A DNA stretch of 30,152 nucleotides. Origin: a virus. Positions 16,039 to 24,649 of this stretch are shown in pieces (within the stretch, counting starts at the first letter, position 1; each line of letters opens with the position of its first letter). Location of the stretch: the IMG/VR virus record IMGVR_UViG_3300033571_019869, positions 1 through 30,152 of that record; one strand, given 5' to 3'. The notes under the pieces were generated by a model. That model was not told the DNA's origin. It made no database searches and worked only from the letters and a program-made list of their open reading frames with translations. Both the position numbers and the translations under genes were made by a program.

Positions 16039-16691
16039 TGAGCACTGCGATTGCCATTGCCGCAGAAGCCTACCGCAGGGCAAAGCTAGACCAGCCCCTG
16101 ACAACGTTTGATGCGACGCTAGAATATCCCTATAATCTGGCAAAAGACCTGTTTAACAGTGTTATCAGGGAAATGAACCGGAAGGGGCGCTTCTGGTTTG
16201 CAGAAACAAGCCAGGCGTTGGCCTACAGCGCAGGCGTTTATGCCTATAACCTCACCTCGCTTGGAATTGACCCAAAGGCAATCAGGATTGTACGGCGCGA
16301 AACATCTGGCTATGAGGCGGACTTGTCGCCAATGTCGATTGTTTCGTTTTTGCGCGTGTATCGTCGCAGCACATTGTTGACCCAGATGCCGGAAGCCTAC
16401 GCAATTATGGGGGCGGCACTGAACCTTTCTACAATTCCAGACCTTGATTATGGCCTGAAGGTGTACTATTTCAGGGATTTACCCCTAGTGACCGCCACAA
16501 CCGACACGATGATTTGCCAAGAGTCTGACGAGGATGTGTTTATTGAGGGGATTGCTGCCCAAGTGATGAAGGCCATAGGCAGGAGTGACTGGCAAGCGCA
16601 GTACCAGCTTTACATGGACAGGGTTAAGGAGTTGCTGGCAGACCAGAAGCAAGACACACGGCTACCGCTGGTGATGCCCGCACAATTTTAA
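16038..16691 (+). CDS. Tail tubular protein A / gp4-like adaptor
   Basis: A 217-aa protein whose length and layout fit the adaptor ring attached below the portal (T7 gp11, P22 gp4). It has an N-terminal helix AEAYRRAKLDQPLTTFD, then LAKDLFNSVIREMNRKGRFWF, which is characteristic of this family, and a C-terminal helical block (IEGIAAQVMKAIGRSDWQAQ). It is followed directly by a tubular-B-like gene, as in T7-type maps. Assignment rests on the sequence pattern and gene order. Confidence 0.65.
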   Translation: MSTAIAIAAEAYRRAKLDQPLTTFDATLEYPYNLAKDLFNSVIREMNRKGRFWFAETSQALAYSAGVYAYNLTSLGIDPKAIRIVRRETSGYEADLSPMSIVSFLRVYRRSTLLTQMPEAYAIMGAALNLSTIPDLDYGLKVYYFRDLPLVTATTDTMICQESDEDVFIEGIAAQVMKAIGRSDWQAQYQLYMDRVKELLADQKQDTRLPLVMPAQF

Positions 16692-16692
16692 T

Positions 16693-18225
16693 ATGGGGAA
16701 GCTCATTACATTACGCCTAAACAATCTGACAGGCGGCATAAACACGCAGGCAGAAGAAAACGCCGTTGCCAGTTTTGATTTTAATGGGCAAGGTGTGCGG
16801 GCAGAGGCCCGGGATATTGAAAACTGGGAACCGTTAAGCCGTGGCGGGCAAAGCAAGGTAAAAGGCTATACCCTGTTGCATGATGCAGGGACAGCCGCGA
16901 TTACAGGCCTTTACCAGTACATTAAAGCTAGCGGCACAACCTACCTTGTTTTTAGCCAGGGCACAAAAATATATGACTATAACGGCGGTACGCCTGCCGA
17001 TATTGGCGCCACTATCAACAACGGGGCGTACACGCACTTTACAACCGCCTTGGATTTGATGATTTACTGCGACGGGGTTAGCGCAGTAAACACATGGAAC
17101 GGGTCAGCCGTTGCCGCTCTGACAACAGGTGCAGACGCGACCGCAATGACGGGTACCAGGCAAACACTGTGGACGCAAAACCGACTGTTTGGGTTTGGCA
17201 ACACCAGCAACCCAAGCTTGCTTTATTATAGTAACGCTGGGGTGATAAACGCCGGATATTCTACGAATTTTATCAACTGCAACGTAAATGACGGGCAGAA
17301 AATTACAGCGATTGCAGAGTATTTTTTACCGGCGCAAAACCAAAATGTTATTATTGTCGGGAAAGAGCGGTCTGTGGGGATGATTGTCGGAGACGGGACC
17401 GTCTCTGCCCCTTACACGTATGTAGTTGTCAACAGGGACGCGGGAATCCCTGGCTTTAGGCAGATTGTGCAGATTGGCGATGATATCGCATACCTCACAC
17501 ACAAAGGCATTTCTACGTTTAAAACAGACACGCAAAGCGGGAACCTTCAATATGTGTATGTAACTGAACGGGTGCGTGACCAATTTGTTGAACTGAATCA
17601 AAGCACGTTGAATACCGCGTTTTGCTGGTACGACGGCAGAAAAAGCCGTGTGAGTTTTGCAGTCCCGGAATCGGGCAAGTCAGTGCCAAACGTTATTTGG
17701 CACTACGATATTGCGACTGGCTGCCTTTACAAAGAGCGCTTTGGCGCTTCAGAGACGTTAACGGCAGCTATTGTCGACAAGGACGGCGCTTGGTATCACG
17801 CGGACAATAGCGCCAATATTTACCTGCACAGCAGTACAGACACAAGCTTTAACGGCGCCAGTATCAACGCAATTTATAAGACTGGTTACATGGATTTTGG
17901 TGCGCCCAATGCTTACAAGCAGTTGCGGGCGGTTCGTGCCGTTATACGTGGCGACAACAACCCTTTGGCAATTACGCCATTTTTTGATTTTGGCGGTCGG
18001 ACAGGCCCCATTTTTTTATTTCGTGGCAAAACGAATACGGCCTCTCTGTGGGGGGCGGGGATATGGGGGACTGCGTTATGGGCCACAGGCGCAATTGTCA
18101 CCAGGGAAGCACACCCTGCCGGATGGTTTCGCACGCTGCAATTAGAGCTTGTGCAAAACGCGGCGAACCAGCACATGGAAATCTTTGAACTTCAGTTTGA
18201 TGTTGAATTGATGGAGACTGTCTAG
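16693..18225 (+). CDS. Tail hub / tubular protein B-like beta-propeller
   Basis: The protein is 510 aa. It opens with LRLNNLTGGINTQAEENAV, the GG(I/L)N start usual in phage tail nozzle/hub proteins, followed by repeating beta blades with YLVFSQGTKIYDYNGG, LMIYCDGVSAVNTWNG and later IWHYDIATGCLYKERF. The P22 gp10 or T7 gp12 role, forming the tail nozzle below the adaptor, is inferred. The start is 1 nt after the previous stop and has no good ribosome-binding site, so it is probably translated by reinitiation. Confidence 0.65.
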   Translation: MGKLITLRLNNLTGGINTQAEENAVASFDFNGQGVRAEARDIENWEPLSRGGQSKVKGYTLLHDAGTAAITGLYQYIKASGTTYLVFSQGTKIYDYNGGTPADIGATINNGAYTHFTTALDLMIYCDGVSAVNTWNGSAVAALTTGADATAMTGTRQTLWTQNRLFGFGNTSNPSLLYYSNAGVINAGYSTNFINCNVNDGQKITAIAEYFLPAQNQNVIIVGKERSVGMIVGDGTVSAPYTYVVVNRDAGIPGFRQIVQIGDDIAYLTHKGISTFKTDTQSGNLQYVYVTERVRDQFVELNQSTLNTAFCWYDGRKSRVSFAVPESGKSVPNVIWHYDIATGCLYKERFGASETLTAAIVDKDGAWYHADNSANIYLHSSTDTSFNGASINAIYKTGYMDFGAPNAYKQLRAVRAVIRGDNNPLAITPFFDFGGRTGPIFLFRGKTNTASLWGAGIWGTALWATGAIVTREAHPAGWFRTLQLELVQNAANQHMEIFELQFDVELMETV

Positions 18226-18226
18226 C

Positions 18227-19360
18227 ATGGTGACTGTTACCGCAAAGCCCGTCACGTTCAGCTCTGGAACCATTATCCAGGCAGCAGAGGTAAATAATAA
18301 CTTTGATACGGGCTTTGCAAATGATTCAACCCTTGCGACTGCCGTTACCGCTATTGAAAGCGGCGCGTTGACAATAACGGGCAATAAAACGTTTTCAGGC
18401 GCCTCTGTTTTTATGGGAACCGCGAGTTTTTCTGATGCAACTGGGGCGACAACAGACGTTATTACTGAGAGGACAGCCGGCTCTGGTGTAACGATTGACA
18501 GTTTGCGCATAAAAGACGGGGTGCCCCTCCTGGTAAGCACAGCGCCAGCAAGCCCGGCAACCGGGGAGCTCTGGCGGCAAGACAGGGGCTTGTATTACAG
18601 GGCAAGTGGAACGACCTTAACGCTTGTTCCCTTGGTTGCCGGGGCTTACGTTCGGGGGGGGAGCCCTACATGGGCAAGCGTCTCAACCCTGACCATTCCC
18701 GCAGGAACAGAGTGGGTAGGCGACGATGGGGCGATAATTTATGCCGCAAGCCCGCTCGTTGTAGATATTACCGCCAGTGGCGCCAATGGCCTGGACACCG
18801 GCACAGAGGCAAACGGAACGTGGTATTACTTGTGGCTAGCCTCCGGGGCAAGCGGCACTTGTGGCCTGTTAAGCACCAGCACAACCACGCCGACCCTGCC
18901 GGCAGGCTATGGCACCCGCAAGGCGCGCTTGAAAAACTGTGCTTTTTACAACAACGCAAGCGGAGACCTTCTAAAGCATGTGTGCTTGTTTGGCTGGCCA
19001 CATGCCCCATTCTGGAAGCTTGAGCGGGCGCTAACAGACAATGTACTGCTCTCTGGCGGCACGGCAACAAGCTTTACTGACGTACTTTGTAGCGCATATC
19101 TGCCTGTAGCCATAACCAACACGATAAAAATATATATTTTTCAAAACTACACGAGCGCAAGCAGGGTACTATACGTGCGGCCAAAAGGCGAAACGCACGA
19201 CGGCTATCATCTGGGAACCACGAGCGCGGCGGACTATCAAACATTCTCGGAGGCCATTAACACAGACGCCAGCGGTTATATCCAGTACAAGGAAAGTGGG
19301 GCAGGGGCACAAGCGAGTCTTTACGCGATTGGTTGGTATGGCACGGAGGTTGTTGTTTGA
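18227..19360 (+). CDS. Tail fibre / appendage protein
   Basis: The protein is 377 aa. The N-terminus (FSSGTIIQAAEVNNNFDTGF) is a common start of phage fibre and virion-attached proteins. The central part contains WYYLWLASGASGTCGLLSTS followed by TPTLPAGYGTRKARL, which matches a domain often placed before the receptor-binding tip. The C-terminal third is Ser/Thr/Tyr-rich and beta. GGAG lies about 10 nt upstream. It is the first of six adjacent beta-rich appendage genes. Confidence 0.65.
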   Translation: MVTVTAKPVTFSSGTIIQAAEVNNNFDTGFANDSTLATAVTAIESGALTITGNKTFSGASVFMGTASFSDATGATTDVITERTAGSGVTIDSLRIKDGVPLLVSTAPASPATGELWRQDRGLYYRASGTTLTLVPLVAGAYVRGGSPTWASVSTLTIPAGTEWVGDDGAIIYAASPLVVDITASGANGLDTGTEANGTWYYLWLASGASGTCGLLSTSTTTPTLPAGYGTRKARLKNCAFYNNASGDLLKHVCLFGWPHAPFWKLERALTDNVLLSGGTATSFTDVLCSAYLPVAITNTIKIYIFQNYTSASRVLYVRPKGETHDGYHLGTTSAADYQTFSEAINTDASGYIQYKESGAGAQASLYAIGWYGTEVVV

Positions 19361-19629
19361 TGCCTAGCATTTATCTTGAAAACATTGTAGAGAAATCTTA
19401 CAGCGATTACCATGATAATGGTTACGGCCTTGGCAACCCCCCTTTTGCGGCTCCGCCTGGCTTTGTGTGGAAGGTAGGCCGTCCTGCCGATTTTACCAAG
19501 GTGCATAAGCCAGCAAAGGAAGCCTTCAAAAAGCTGGAGTTGTTTGACAAAATCAAGAAGGCCGGGTTTACAAGCCAACAGCAAAAACTGATTGAGGACA
19601 TTGTTACTGTAATTTACGAGGGTAAATAA
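19360..19629 (+). CDS. Small late protein, unknown function
   Basis: The product is 89 aa, starting at ATG 19360, which shares one base with the previous stop and has ACGGAGGT 9 nt upstream, among the best sites in the window. An aromatic, Gly/Pro-rich first half (DYHDNGYGLGNPPF) is followed by a Lys-rich helical second half (AKEAFKKLELFDKIKKAGF). It is not recognised. It lies between fibre genes and could be a fibre-assembly factor or minor appendage component. Confidence 0.6.
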   Translation: MPSIYLENIVEKSYSDYHDNGYGLGNPPFAAPPGFVWKVGRPADFTKVHKPAKEAFKKLELFDKIKKAGFTSQQQKLIEDIVTVIYEGK

Positions 19630-19630
19630 C

Positions 19631-19963
19631 ATGGCAAACACAAGAACAGGCGCAGCTATAGGCCTTGGCGAAACATGGGCAGTGGACACAACGGGAAATA
19701 TTGACTATGGCGGAAACCGATGTTTGGCAAAGTCTGTAGCCATTGTGAGCGTAGGAACTGCAACAATAACGGTAAGCTTGAACTACAACGGAACCTGGGT
19801 TGTCTACAACAATGGAAGCCTTGGTGGAACAACAAGCCTGAGCGGCGTAAGCATGACGGCGGGACAGACGCTTTGCCTTTCCAACATTGGGCCATGCGAT
19901 GGCATCCGTGTGAATTTCTCGGCATTAGGGTCAACTGCCGCCGTGCATTTTGTAGAGGCATAA
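19631..19963 (+). CDS. Small beta-rich appendage protein
   Basis: The product is 110 aa, Gly/Thr/Ser/Val-rich and free of long charged helices. Alternating strands such as SVGTATITVSLNYNGTWVVY and AGQTLCLSNIGPCDGIRVNF suggest a single beta-sandwich. Three Cys could stabilise it. GAGG lies 9 nt upstream, with 1 nt between the previous stop and this start. A head- or fibre-bound carbohydrate-binding or decoration role is possible but not shown. Confidence 0.55.
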   Translation: MANTRTGAAIGLGETWAVDTTGNIDYGGNRCLAKSVAIVSVGTATITVSLNYNGTWVVYNNGSLGGTTSLSGVSMTAGQTLCLSNIGPCDGIRVNFSALGSTAAVHFVEA

Positions 19964-19964
19964 C

Positions 19965-21173
19965 ATGCGGGGTTCTTTAGCTGCAACGCTTTCAGGTTCG
20001 GCTGAAAAGTTTAGGGTGCACGGTTGGAGCGCCCCTGCCGGGTATTTCGACGAGCCCACACATCTCTGGCTGTTCGATAGTAGCGATGGCGATACGGTAT
20101 ACGACCAAAACCCGACAAGCCCGTTAAACTTTCTGTTGAACGCCGGGCATGATATGGTTTATGTCGGCTCCGGTTCTAACAGGGCACTTGATACCAACAA
20201 TGTGTTTGCTTTGAGTATTAATACGGTAGACACCACGAATGACTACCTCAAATTTACTAACTATACGTTCAACACCGGCAAGCCTGTTGAATTCACAACG
20301 ACAGGTGCGCTACCCGGCGGGCTCTCAGCAAGCACAACCTATTACCTCAGAGACCAGGGCAGCGGCAATGTTACCGTGCATGAAACCCTGGCGGATGCAC
20401 AAAACAACGCCAGCAAGGTTGATTTGACGTCGATTGGCAGTGGCACGAACAAAGCGGTCGGTACAAACGACAACAACGTTTTTGTGGCGAGTAGCAACCT
20501 TCATCATAGTGATGATGCTTATACCGTTTACATCTGGTGTAAATTTAAACGGTTCAATGAGTTGCGGCAACTGTTCTCGAAAGAAACCATTGGTTCAAGT
20601 AGCGTATACCCAATGCGGTTGCGGCAGGGGCACGCCAGGCGTTGGGAGAGTCGGCACACAGAAGACCCCAGCACTGCCGTGTTTCATTCTAACGTCTGGA
20701 TACCGGGGCTGGCGCTACTCTACCCGGACGGGGAAAACAAGGGCGTCGACTACCGTAACAAGATTACCCTGAGCTACCTGGATAACACGGGGAACAGGAT
20801 ATACCCGCAGATAACAGAGAACTACGTGTACCTGCTGGTTTTTGGCGTTGACAGGGCGCAAAACCTCTTCCATATTGGGCTTGCAAGAAGCGACTGGACT
20901 AATGGCTTTGACGAGTACCAGGCGGACTATGGCCTTGCGATTGAAGGCAACGACGGCCACCCGTACCTGCAACGCCAGTATAGCGGGCTGGTGCCAAGAA
21001 ACCCAAGTTCTGGCAACATCGCCCTAACCAAACTGTGCAGCACCATTGCGTCTGCCAGTGAGATTATGGACGTGCAATACAATAAAATAATTTATTATGA
21101 CAGCTTGATGTCCTTTGAACACCACAAAAAAGTTTTTAGCGCTGGTCTTGGTAAGAATTCTTATTTTGTATAG
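19965..21173 (+). CDS. Tail fibre protein with LamG-like domain and inserted module
   Basis: The protein is 402 aa. HLWLFDSSDGDTVYDQ (33-48), NNVFVASSNLHHSDDAYTVY (170-189) with LRQLFSKE after it, and a C-terminal IIYYDSLMSFEHH form the outline of a LamG/ConA-like lectin. Residues about 86-165 interrupt it with the shared beta-module (TTTGALPGGLSASTTYYLRD, TLADAQNNASKVDLTSIGSG). Similar strings flank the insert: DTNNVFALS before and TNDNNVFVAS after. GAGG is 7 nt upstream. Receptor or glycan binding is inferred. Confidence 0.65.
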   Translation: MRGSLAATLSGSAEKFRVHGWSAPAGYFDEPTHLWLFDSSDGDTVYDQNPTSPLNFLLNAGHDMVYVGSGSNRALDTNNVFALSINTVDTTNDYLKFTNYTFNTGKPVEFTTTGALPGGLSASTTYYLRDQGSGNVTVHETLADAQNNASKVDLTSIGSGTNKAVGTNDNNVFVASSNLHHSDDAYTVYIWCKFKRFNELRQLFSKETIGSSSVYPMRLRQGHARRWESRHTEDPSTAVFHSNVWIPGLALLYPDGENKGVDYRNKITLSYLDNTGNRIYPQITENYVYLLVFGVDRAQNLFHIGLARSDWTNGFDEYQADYGLAIEGNDGHPYLQRQYSGLVPRNPSSGNIALTKLCSTIASASEIMDVQYNKIIYYDSLMSFEHHKKVFSAGLGKNSYFV

Positions 21174-21184
21174 GGGGTTTTGGC

Positions 21185-21934
21185 ATGGCCAATTATTCAG
21201 ATTCAGCTTTAGTCGTTTCCCAGGGCACCGGGAATCATGTCGCAGGGTTTATTGAAGAGGGTAAAAACCCAGAACAGTTGAACGGCGCTGCTGCTTCTGG
21301 CGTAGAGCTGTTTACACCAAGAAACCTGGCAGCCTATGAGCAGGCGGACTCTACAAAGGGGATAGCAAAAGTAACACAGCTACAGCCTTTGCCGGTAATA
21401 GGCCCCTCCTGGACTCAGGTTTTTCACGGCCAGAATGCCGATATTGGGACGGCTGCCGAAGCCCTCGTTTCCAGCCCTGTCACCATCTCAAGCGTTAACA
21501 CGACCACGAACGAAGTCACGTCAACAGCGCACGGGCTTTCTACAGGGGTGGGGGTTTATGTCACCAATAGCGGCGGCGCACTTCCCGGCGGGTTTTCTGC
21601 CACTACTAAATATTTTGTACGGGCCGTTGGCGCGGATACTTTGACCTTTCACAGTAGCCCTGACGAAGCCATCAACAATACCAATGCGCTGGATATCACC
21701 TCTTCTGGCAGCGGCACGAACACAGTAAACATTGCCGTACAGGGCGGGGTTATGATTAAAGCCATGGTGGCCAATACAGACAATATCTACATTGGCGGGG
21801 CGGGCGTGACAACAGGCACCGGATGGGAGCTTGATGCAGGCCAGGAAGTTTTCTGGAGCTGTAAGCACCTTGGCGAAGTGTTCTGTATTGCTGGCGTTAA
21901 CGGTGAGAATGTCTGCTATGTTGGGGTGAGCTAA
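21185..21934 (+). CDS. Tail fibre / virion appendage protein with shared module
   Basis: The protein is 249 aa. Residues about 100-181 are the shared module (SSVNTTTNEVTSTAHGLSTG, GGALPGGFSATTKYFVRAVG, DTLTFHSSPDEAINN, LDITSSGSGTNTV). The C-terminal 65 residues form a small beta domain (GGVMIKAMVANTDNIYIGG and DAGQEVFWSCKHLGEVFCIA) resembling capsid- or fibre-attached beta domains. GGGGG is 7 nt upstream. The next start is directly adjacent to its stop. Confidence 0.6.
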   Translation: MANYSDSALVVSQGTGNHVAGFIEEGKNPEQLNGAAASGVELFTPRNLAAYEQADSTKGIAKVTQLQPLPVIGPSWTQVFHGQNADIGTAAEALVSSPVTISSVNTTTNEVTSTAHGLSTGVGVYVTNSGGALPGGFSATTKYFVRAVGADTLTFHSSPDEAINNTNALDITSSGSGTNTVNIAVQGGVMIKAMVANTDNIYIGGAGVTTGTGWELDAGQEVFWSCKHLGEVFCIAGVNGENVCYVGVS

Positions 21935-23464
21935 ATGCAGAGTCCTTTCGGGTGGGGGCAGCGCCGGAAGTACTACCCGTCTCCTCTGTACGGCATTGAT
22001 CCGGTTGAGTATCTGAAAAGCGTCCCGGTCTCCTCGGCGACTTGGGATGGAGATACTTCCGCATGGAACTACCTGGCGGACGACATTACGGCGCTTGGTG
22101 CGCTATTCGAGCCTTGCGCTGTGTTCGGGTTGAACCAGTATGTTAGTACGGAGACCAGAGCGTTGCGGGTGTCTAATTCGGCTTCGAGTGAAATAGACAT
22201 AGGGTTTAGCAGTAAAAAGCTGGATGAGGCTGCGATTGCCACCCACTGCGGAGCAAGCGCGGGTACGTGCAAAACGCTATATAACCAGATGGGGAACGGC
22301 TTTGACGCGACCCAAAGCACAAAAGGAAACCAGTTGTTGATTTATGATGGCACTGGTGTCTATGAATTCCAGGGCCAACCGGGGCTTTATAACAGTAACG
22401 CTTCTGACCTGTTTTTGACGATGACCACCAGCGCCAACAAAACGTTTACGGCGGACGCAACGACCGACGTGCTGACCCTGACTGCGCACAAGTTGCCACC
22501 CCTGAGCTATGCCAACCTGTCCACGACGGGAACGCTCCCTGCCGGGTTGGTTGGCGCGATTGCGTTTACGGCTTCTGGAACAACGGTTGATACTACAAAC
22601 GATCAGCTTGTGTTGTCGGCGCATGGCCTGGTTACTGGTTTAATGGCGACCTTTAGCGGGACGCTACCCTCCGGGCTGTCCGCCACTGGCGCCTATTATG
22701 TTGCCGTTGTAGACCCAGACAATATCACGCTGCACAAAACCCTCGCGGATGCCGATGCAGGAACCAATAAAATAGACCTTACCACCACTGGCAGCGGGAC
22801 GGTAACACTGACCCCCTATTACTGGTTTAGGCGGCAGGATGCGGATACGGTAAAGGTATACCGGGGCCAGGAAGACGCGACAAACGAAGTTGGTAATATA
22901 GATGTTACCAGTGCGGGGAGTGGCACCCATACGGCAGCATGTAAAATTTATGCGCTTGCCAACAGCGGGATGACCATGGTTGTGTTTGGTGGCTTTGGGG
23001 CGTCTGCCGGGAGCGCTTCGACCGAACAGGTTTTTTGTAATATCGAGAGCACCGGGAGCTACAACGATTACCGCATAAAGTTCTTCACGGCGACCCCTCA
23101 GTATGTTAACTGGGAACATGCGGGGTCTCTCTCAGATGACTACTCTAAAACCGGTATAACGCTTGTTGGCAATAAAGTAATCGGGGCTCACAGATATGAC
23201 CCGATTGGCAAAGTTGTTGACGGGGCTACGGTTGGTGCCAAAACAAGTTACGGGACTCTGTCGAACGGCGCGGTAGCCACGCAAAGCCAGGTGCTTAGCA
23301 ACTCCATGCAGGCAAGGACAAGCACGGCCATTCTTGGGAAGCAGGCTGGCTCGACAGGGCGCCTCTATGATGGGTACCTGATGGGGGTGTTTATCTGGAA
23401 CCGCTTCTTTGACAATGAAGACTTTGCTTTGGTCAAAGCGTTATTAGAGACTTATTTGGTTTAA
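21935..23464 (+). CDS. Fibre protein: arabinofuranosidase-B-type lectin with nested modules
   Basis: The protein is 509 aa. It starts SPFGWGQRRKYYPSPLYG. RALRVSNSASSEIDIGF (75-91) and LYNQMGNGFDATQSTKGNQ (115-133) match the RxxxSSDxxxxDIGF / WYDQSGNGxDATQ pattern of alpha-L-arabinofuranosidase-B-like jelly rolls common in phage structural proteins; the rest of that fold appears to resume at about residue 337. Between them, residues 170-207 and 295-334 look like two halves of one shared module separated by a second complete module (about 211-292). Glycosidase activity is not claimed. Confidence 0.65.
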   Translation: MQSPFGWGQRRKYYPSPLYGIDPVEYLKSVPVSSATWDGDTSAWNYLADDITALGALFEPCAVFGLNQYVSTETRALRVSNSASSEIDIGFSSKKLDEAAIATHCGASAGTCKTLYNQMGNGFDATQSTKGNQLLIYDGTGVYEFQGQPGLYNSNASDLFLTMTTSANKTFTADATTDVLTLTAHKLPPLSYANLSTTGTLPAGLVGAIAFTASGTTVDTTNDQLVLSAHGLVTGLMATFSGTLPSGLSATGAYYVAVVDPDNITLHKTLADADAGTNKIDLTTTGSGTVTLTPYYWFRRQDADTVKVYRGQEDATNEVGNIDVTSAGSGTHTAACKIYALANSGMTMVVFGGFGASAGSASTEQVFCNIESTGSYNDYRIKFFTATPQYVNWEHAGSLSDDYSKTGITLVGNKVIGAHRYDPIGKVVDGATVGAKTSYGTLSNGAVATQSQVLSNSMQARTSTAILGKQAGSTGRLYDGYLMGVFIWNRFFDNEDFALVKALLETYLV

Positions 23465-23466
23465 AA

Positions 23467-23817
23467 ATGCCCGAACATTTGCCTACAGATTGGTTAGGGG
23501 TTATAGGCAGCGCCATGTCTGCCGGGCTGGCGCTGTTTTTGAAATACCAGACAGGCCAGGACGTGACCCGTGCGGCTAACAGCATGCCAGAAGACGCCAA
23601 CCGGCGGATAACGGAGCTTGAGGCGGAAATAAGAAAGATTCGAGATTGTGACCTTACCATCCTTCGGGATTCTGACACCGTGCTGAAAATTCAGGTTGCT
23701 GAGATAAAAGGGGATATAAAATCTTTGGCGACTTTGCTAGACCAGCTTTCTGTGCGAGTTTCAGAGGTTCATTGTGGCGTGAAAGAATTGCTAACTAGAA
23801 CAAGCGACAAAAAATAA
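23467..23817 (+). CDS. Membrane-anchored coiled-coil protein, possible lysis component
   Basis: The product is 116 aa. A single hydrophobic stretch near the N-terminus (WLGVIGSAMSAGLALFLKY, residues 9-27) is followed by a long charged helix (ANRRITELEAEIRKIRDCDL to about residue 110) with heptad periodicity. It begins the block holding the endolysin, so a holin-like or spanin-like role is possible, but the single membrane segment and lack of a lipobox do not match a standard class. It starts 2 nt after the fibre gene. Confidence 0.6.
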   Translation: MPEHLPTDWLGVIGSAMSAGLALFLKYQTGQDVTRAANSMPEDANRRITELEAEIRKIRDCDLTILRDSDTVLKIQVAEIKGDIKSLATLLDQLSVRVSEVHCGVKELLTRTSDKK

Positions 23818-23828
23818 CAGAGTTATGT

Positions 23829-23834
23829 TATACT
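23829..23834 (+). promoter_or_regulatory. Candidate promoter (-10) before the lysis mini-genes
   Basis: TATACT lies in an AT-rich 41-nt gap, with GCGACA 19 bp upstream as a poor -35. A perfect small palindrome, ATAAC-AGA-GTTAT, lies beside it (about 23814-23826). It might separately time the lysis genes. Confidence 0.3.
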
Positions 23835-23858
23835 ATGTGTAATAGGGGATAAGGCGCT

Positions 23859-24044
23859 ATGGTAGGGATGCAAGTGTTTAGTGCGGCAATGTCGCCGATG
23901 AAGATTCCATCGCCTATAATTTTTAAAGCAACCGTGCCAGCGGCTAATATGGTTCCTGTTTTTAAAAAAACAGAAAAGCCGCAACAGCTTGACCACGATA
24001 CGTTTACCCCCCGCTGCCAGTCGATTGAAGAGGGGTTTCGTTAA
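23859..24044 (+). CDS. 61-aa lysis-region mini-protein
   Basis: The product begins MVGMQVFSAAMSPMKIPSP and has Pro/Lys-rich composition without a membrane helix. AAGG is 5 nt upstream. Its stop shares a base with the next start (TAATG), which supports translation of both. Function is unknown. Confidence 0.5.
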   Translation: MVGMQVFSAAMSPMKIPSPIIFKATVPAANMVPVFKKTEKPQQLDHDTFTPRCQSIEEGFR

Positions 24045-24232
24045 TGGGTAAAGTCATCAGGGATGCCCGGATGCTTTCTCAAAAAAAAGTTCGCCAAGCC
24101 ATGGAGATTTTTTCGCGCACGATCTCTACCATTATGCGCCAGAACCCCGAGGCTATTATTTTCTTTTCTCAAGATGTTTCAATAAAACATCGTGACGTTT
24201 TGCGTCTTGAGGATGGCAATGACGTGCGCTAG
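24044..24232 (+). CDS. 62-aa lysis-region mini-protein
   Basis: This helical, basic 62-aa product (GKVIRDARMLSQKKVRQAME) starts on the last base of the previous stop and overlaps the endolysin by 14 nt. No membrane segment or known motif is visible. Coupling suggests it is co-expressed with the endolysin, perhaps as a regulator, but this is inference. Confidence 0.5.
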   Translation: MGKVIRDARMLSQKKVRQAMEIFSRTISTIMRQNPEAIIFFSQDVSIKHRDVLRLEDGNDVR

Positions 24233-24614
24233 AGATTTAATAAAAGACTGTCCAAATTTTAGTTGGCAGGAATTTTTAAAACCACCGATAGTCAGGGACG
24301 ATTTGAGCCTGCAAGAGCAGAACAACGTGACCAGAATGGCAAAGGCGTTGCAGCATTTGCGGAATGGGCTTTTCAAAAACCGCGCCATTACTATTGAGAG
24401 CGGCTACAGAACCGACGCGCAAAACAGGGCGGCAGGGGGTAGCCTTGGCAGTTATCACAGGCTTGGCCTGGCGGCTGACATTAACGTTGCTGGCCTTACG
24501 CCTGCCAAGGTGCAGGAGATGCTGGCAGACTGGCATGGGGGCCTTGGCCGGTATGATGCACATACCCACATTGACCTGGGGCCTATGCGCCGCTGGAGCG
24601 GCAAAAGCCGATGA
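24219..24614 (+). CDS. Endolysin, peptidase M15 (D-Ala-D-Ala carboxypeptidase-like)
   Basis: The product is 131 aa. It shows the M15 zinc-peptidase signature: SGYRTDAQNRAAGG (61-74), SYHRLGLAADIN with ligands His80 and Asp87 by position 89 (78-89), and AHTHIDLG with His117 as the likely third ligand (114-121). It would cleave peptidoglycan stem peptides. No signal peptide is present, so release should need a holin. ATG 24219 is chosen because GAGG is 6 nt upstream; the frame extends back to a GTG at 24192. Confidence 0.88.
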   Translation: MTCARDLIKDCPNFSWQEFLKPPIVRDDLSLQEQNNVTRMAKALQHLRNGLFKNRAITIESGYRTDAQNRAAGGSLGSYHRLGLAADINVAGLTPAKVQEMLADWHGGLGRYDAHTHIDLGPMRRWSGKSR

Positions 24615-24649
24615 TGTGTTTTAACCATTTGCACAGGGAGGCCAATACA

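Noticed and set aside
18227-23464. Possible diversity-generating retroelement target in the fibre genes
   Set aside because: No reverse transcriptase or matching template repeat was seen in the window; repetition here is modular, not adenine-specific variation.
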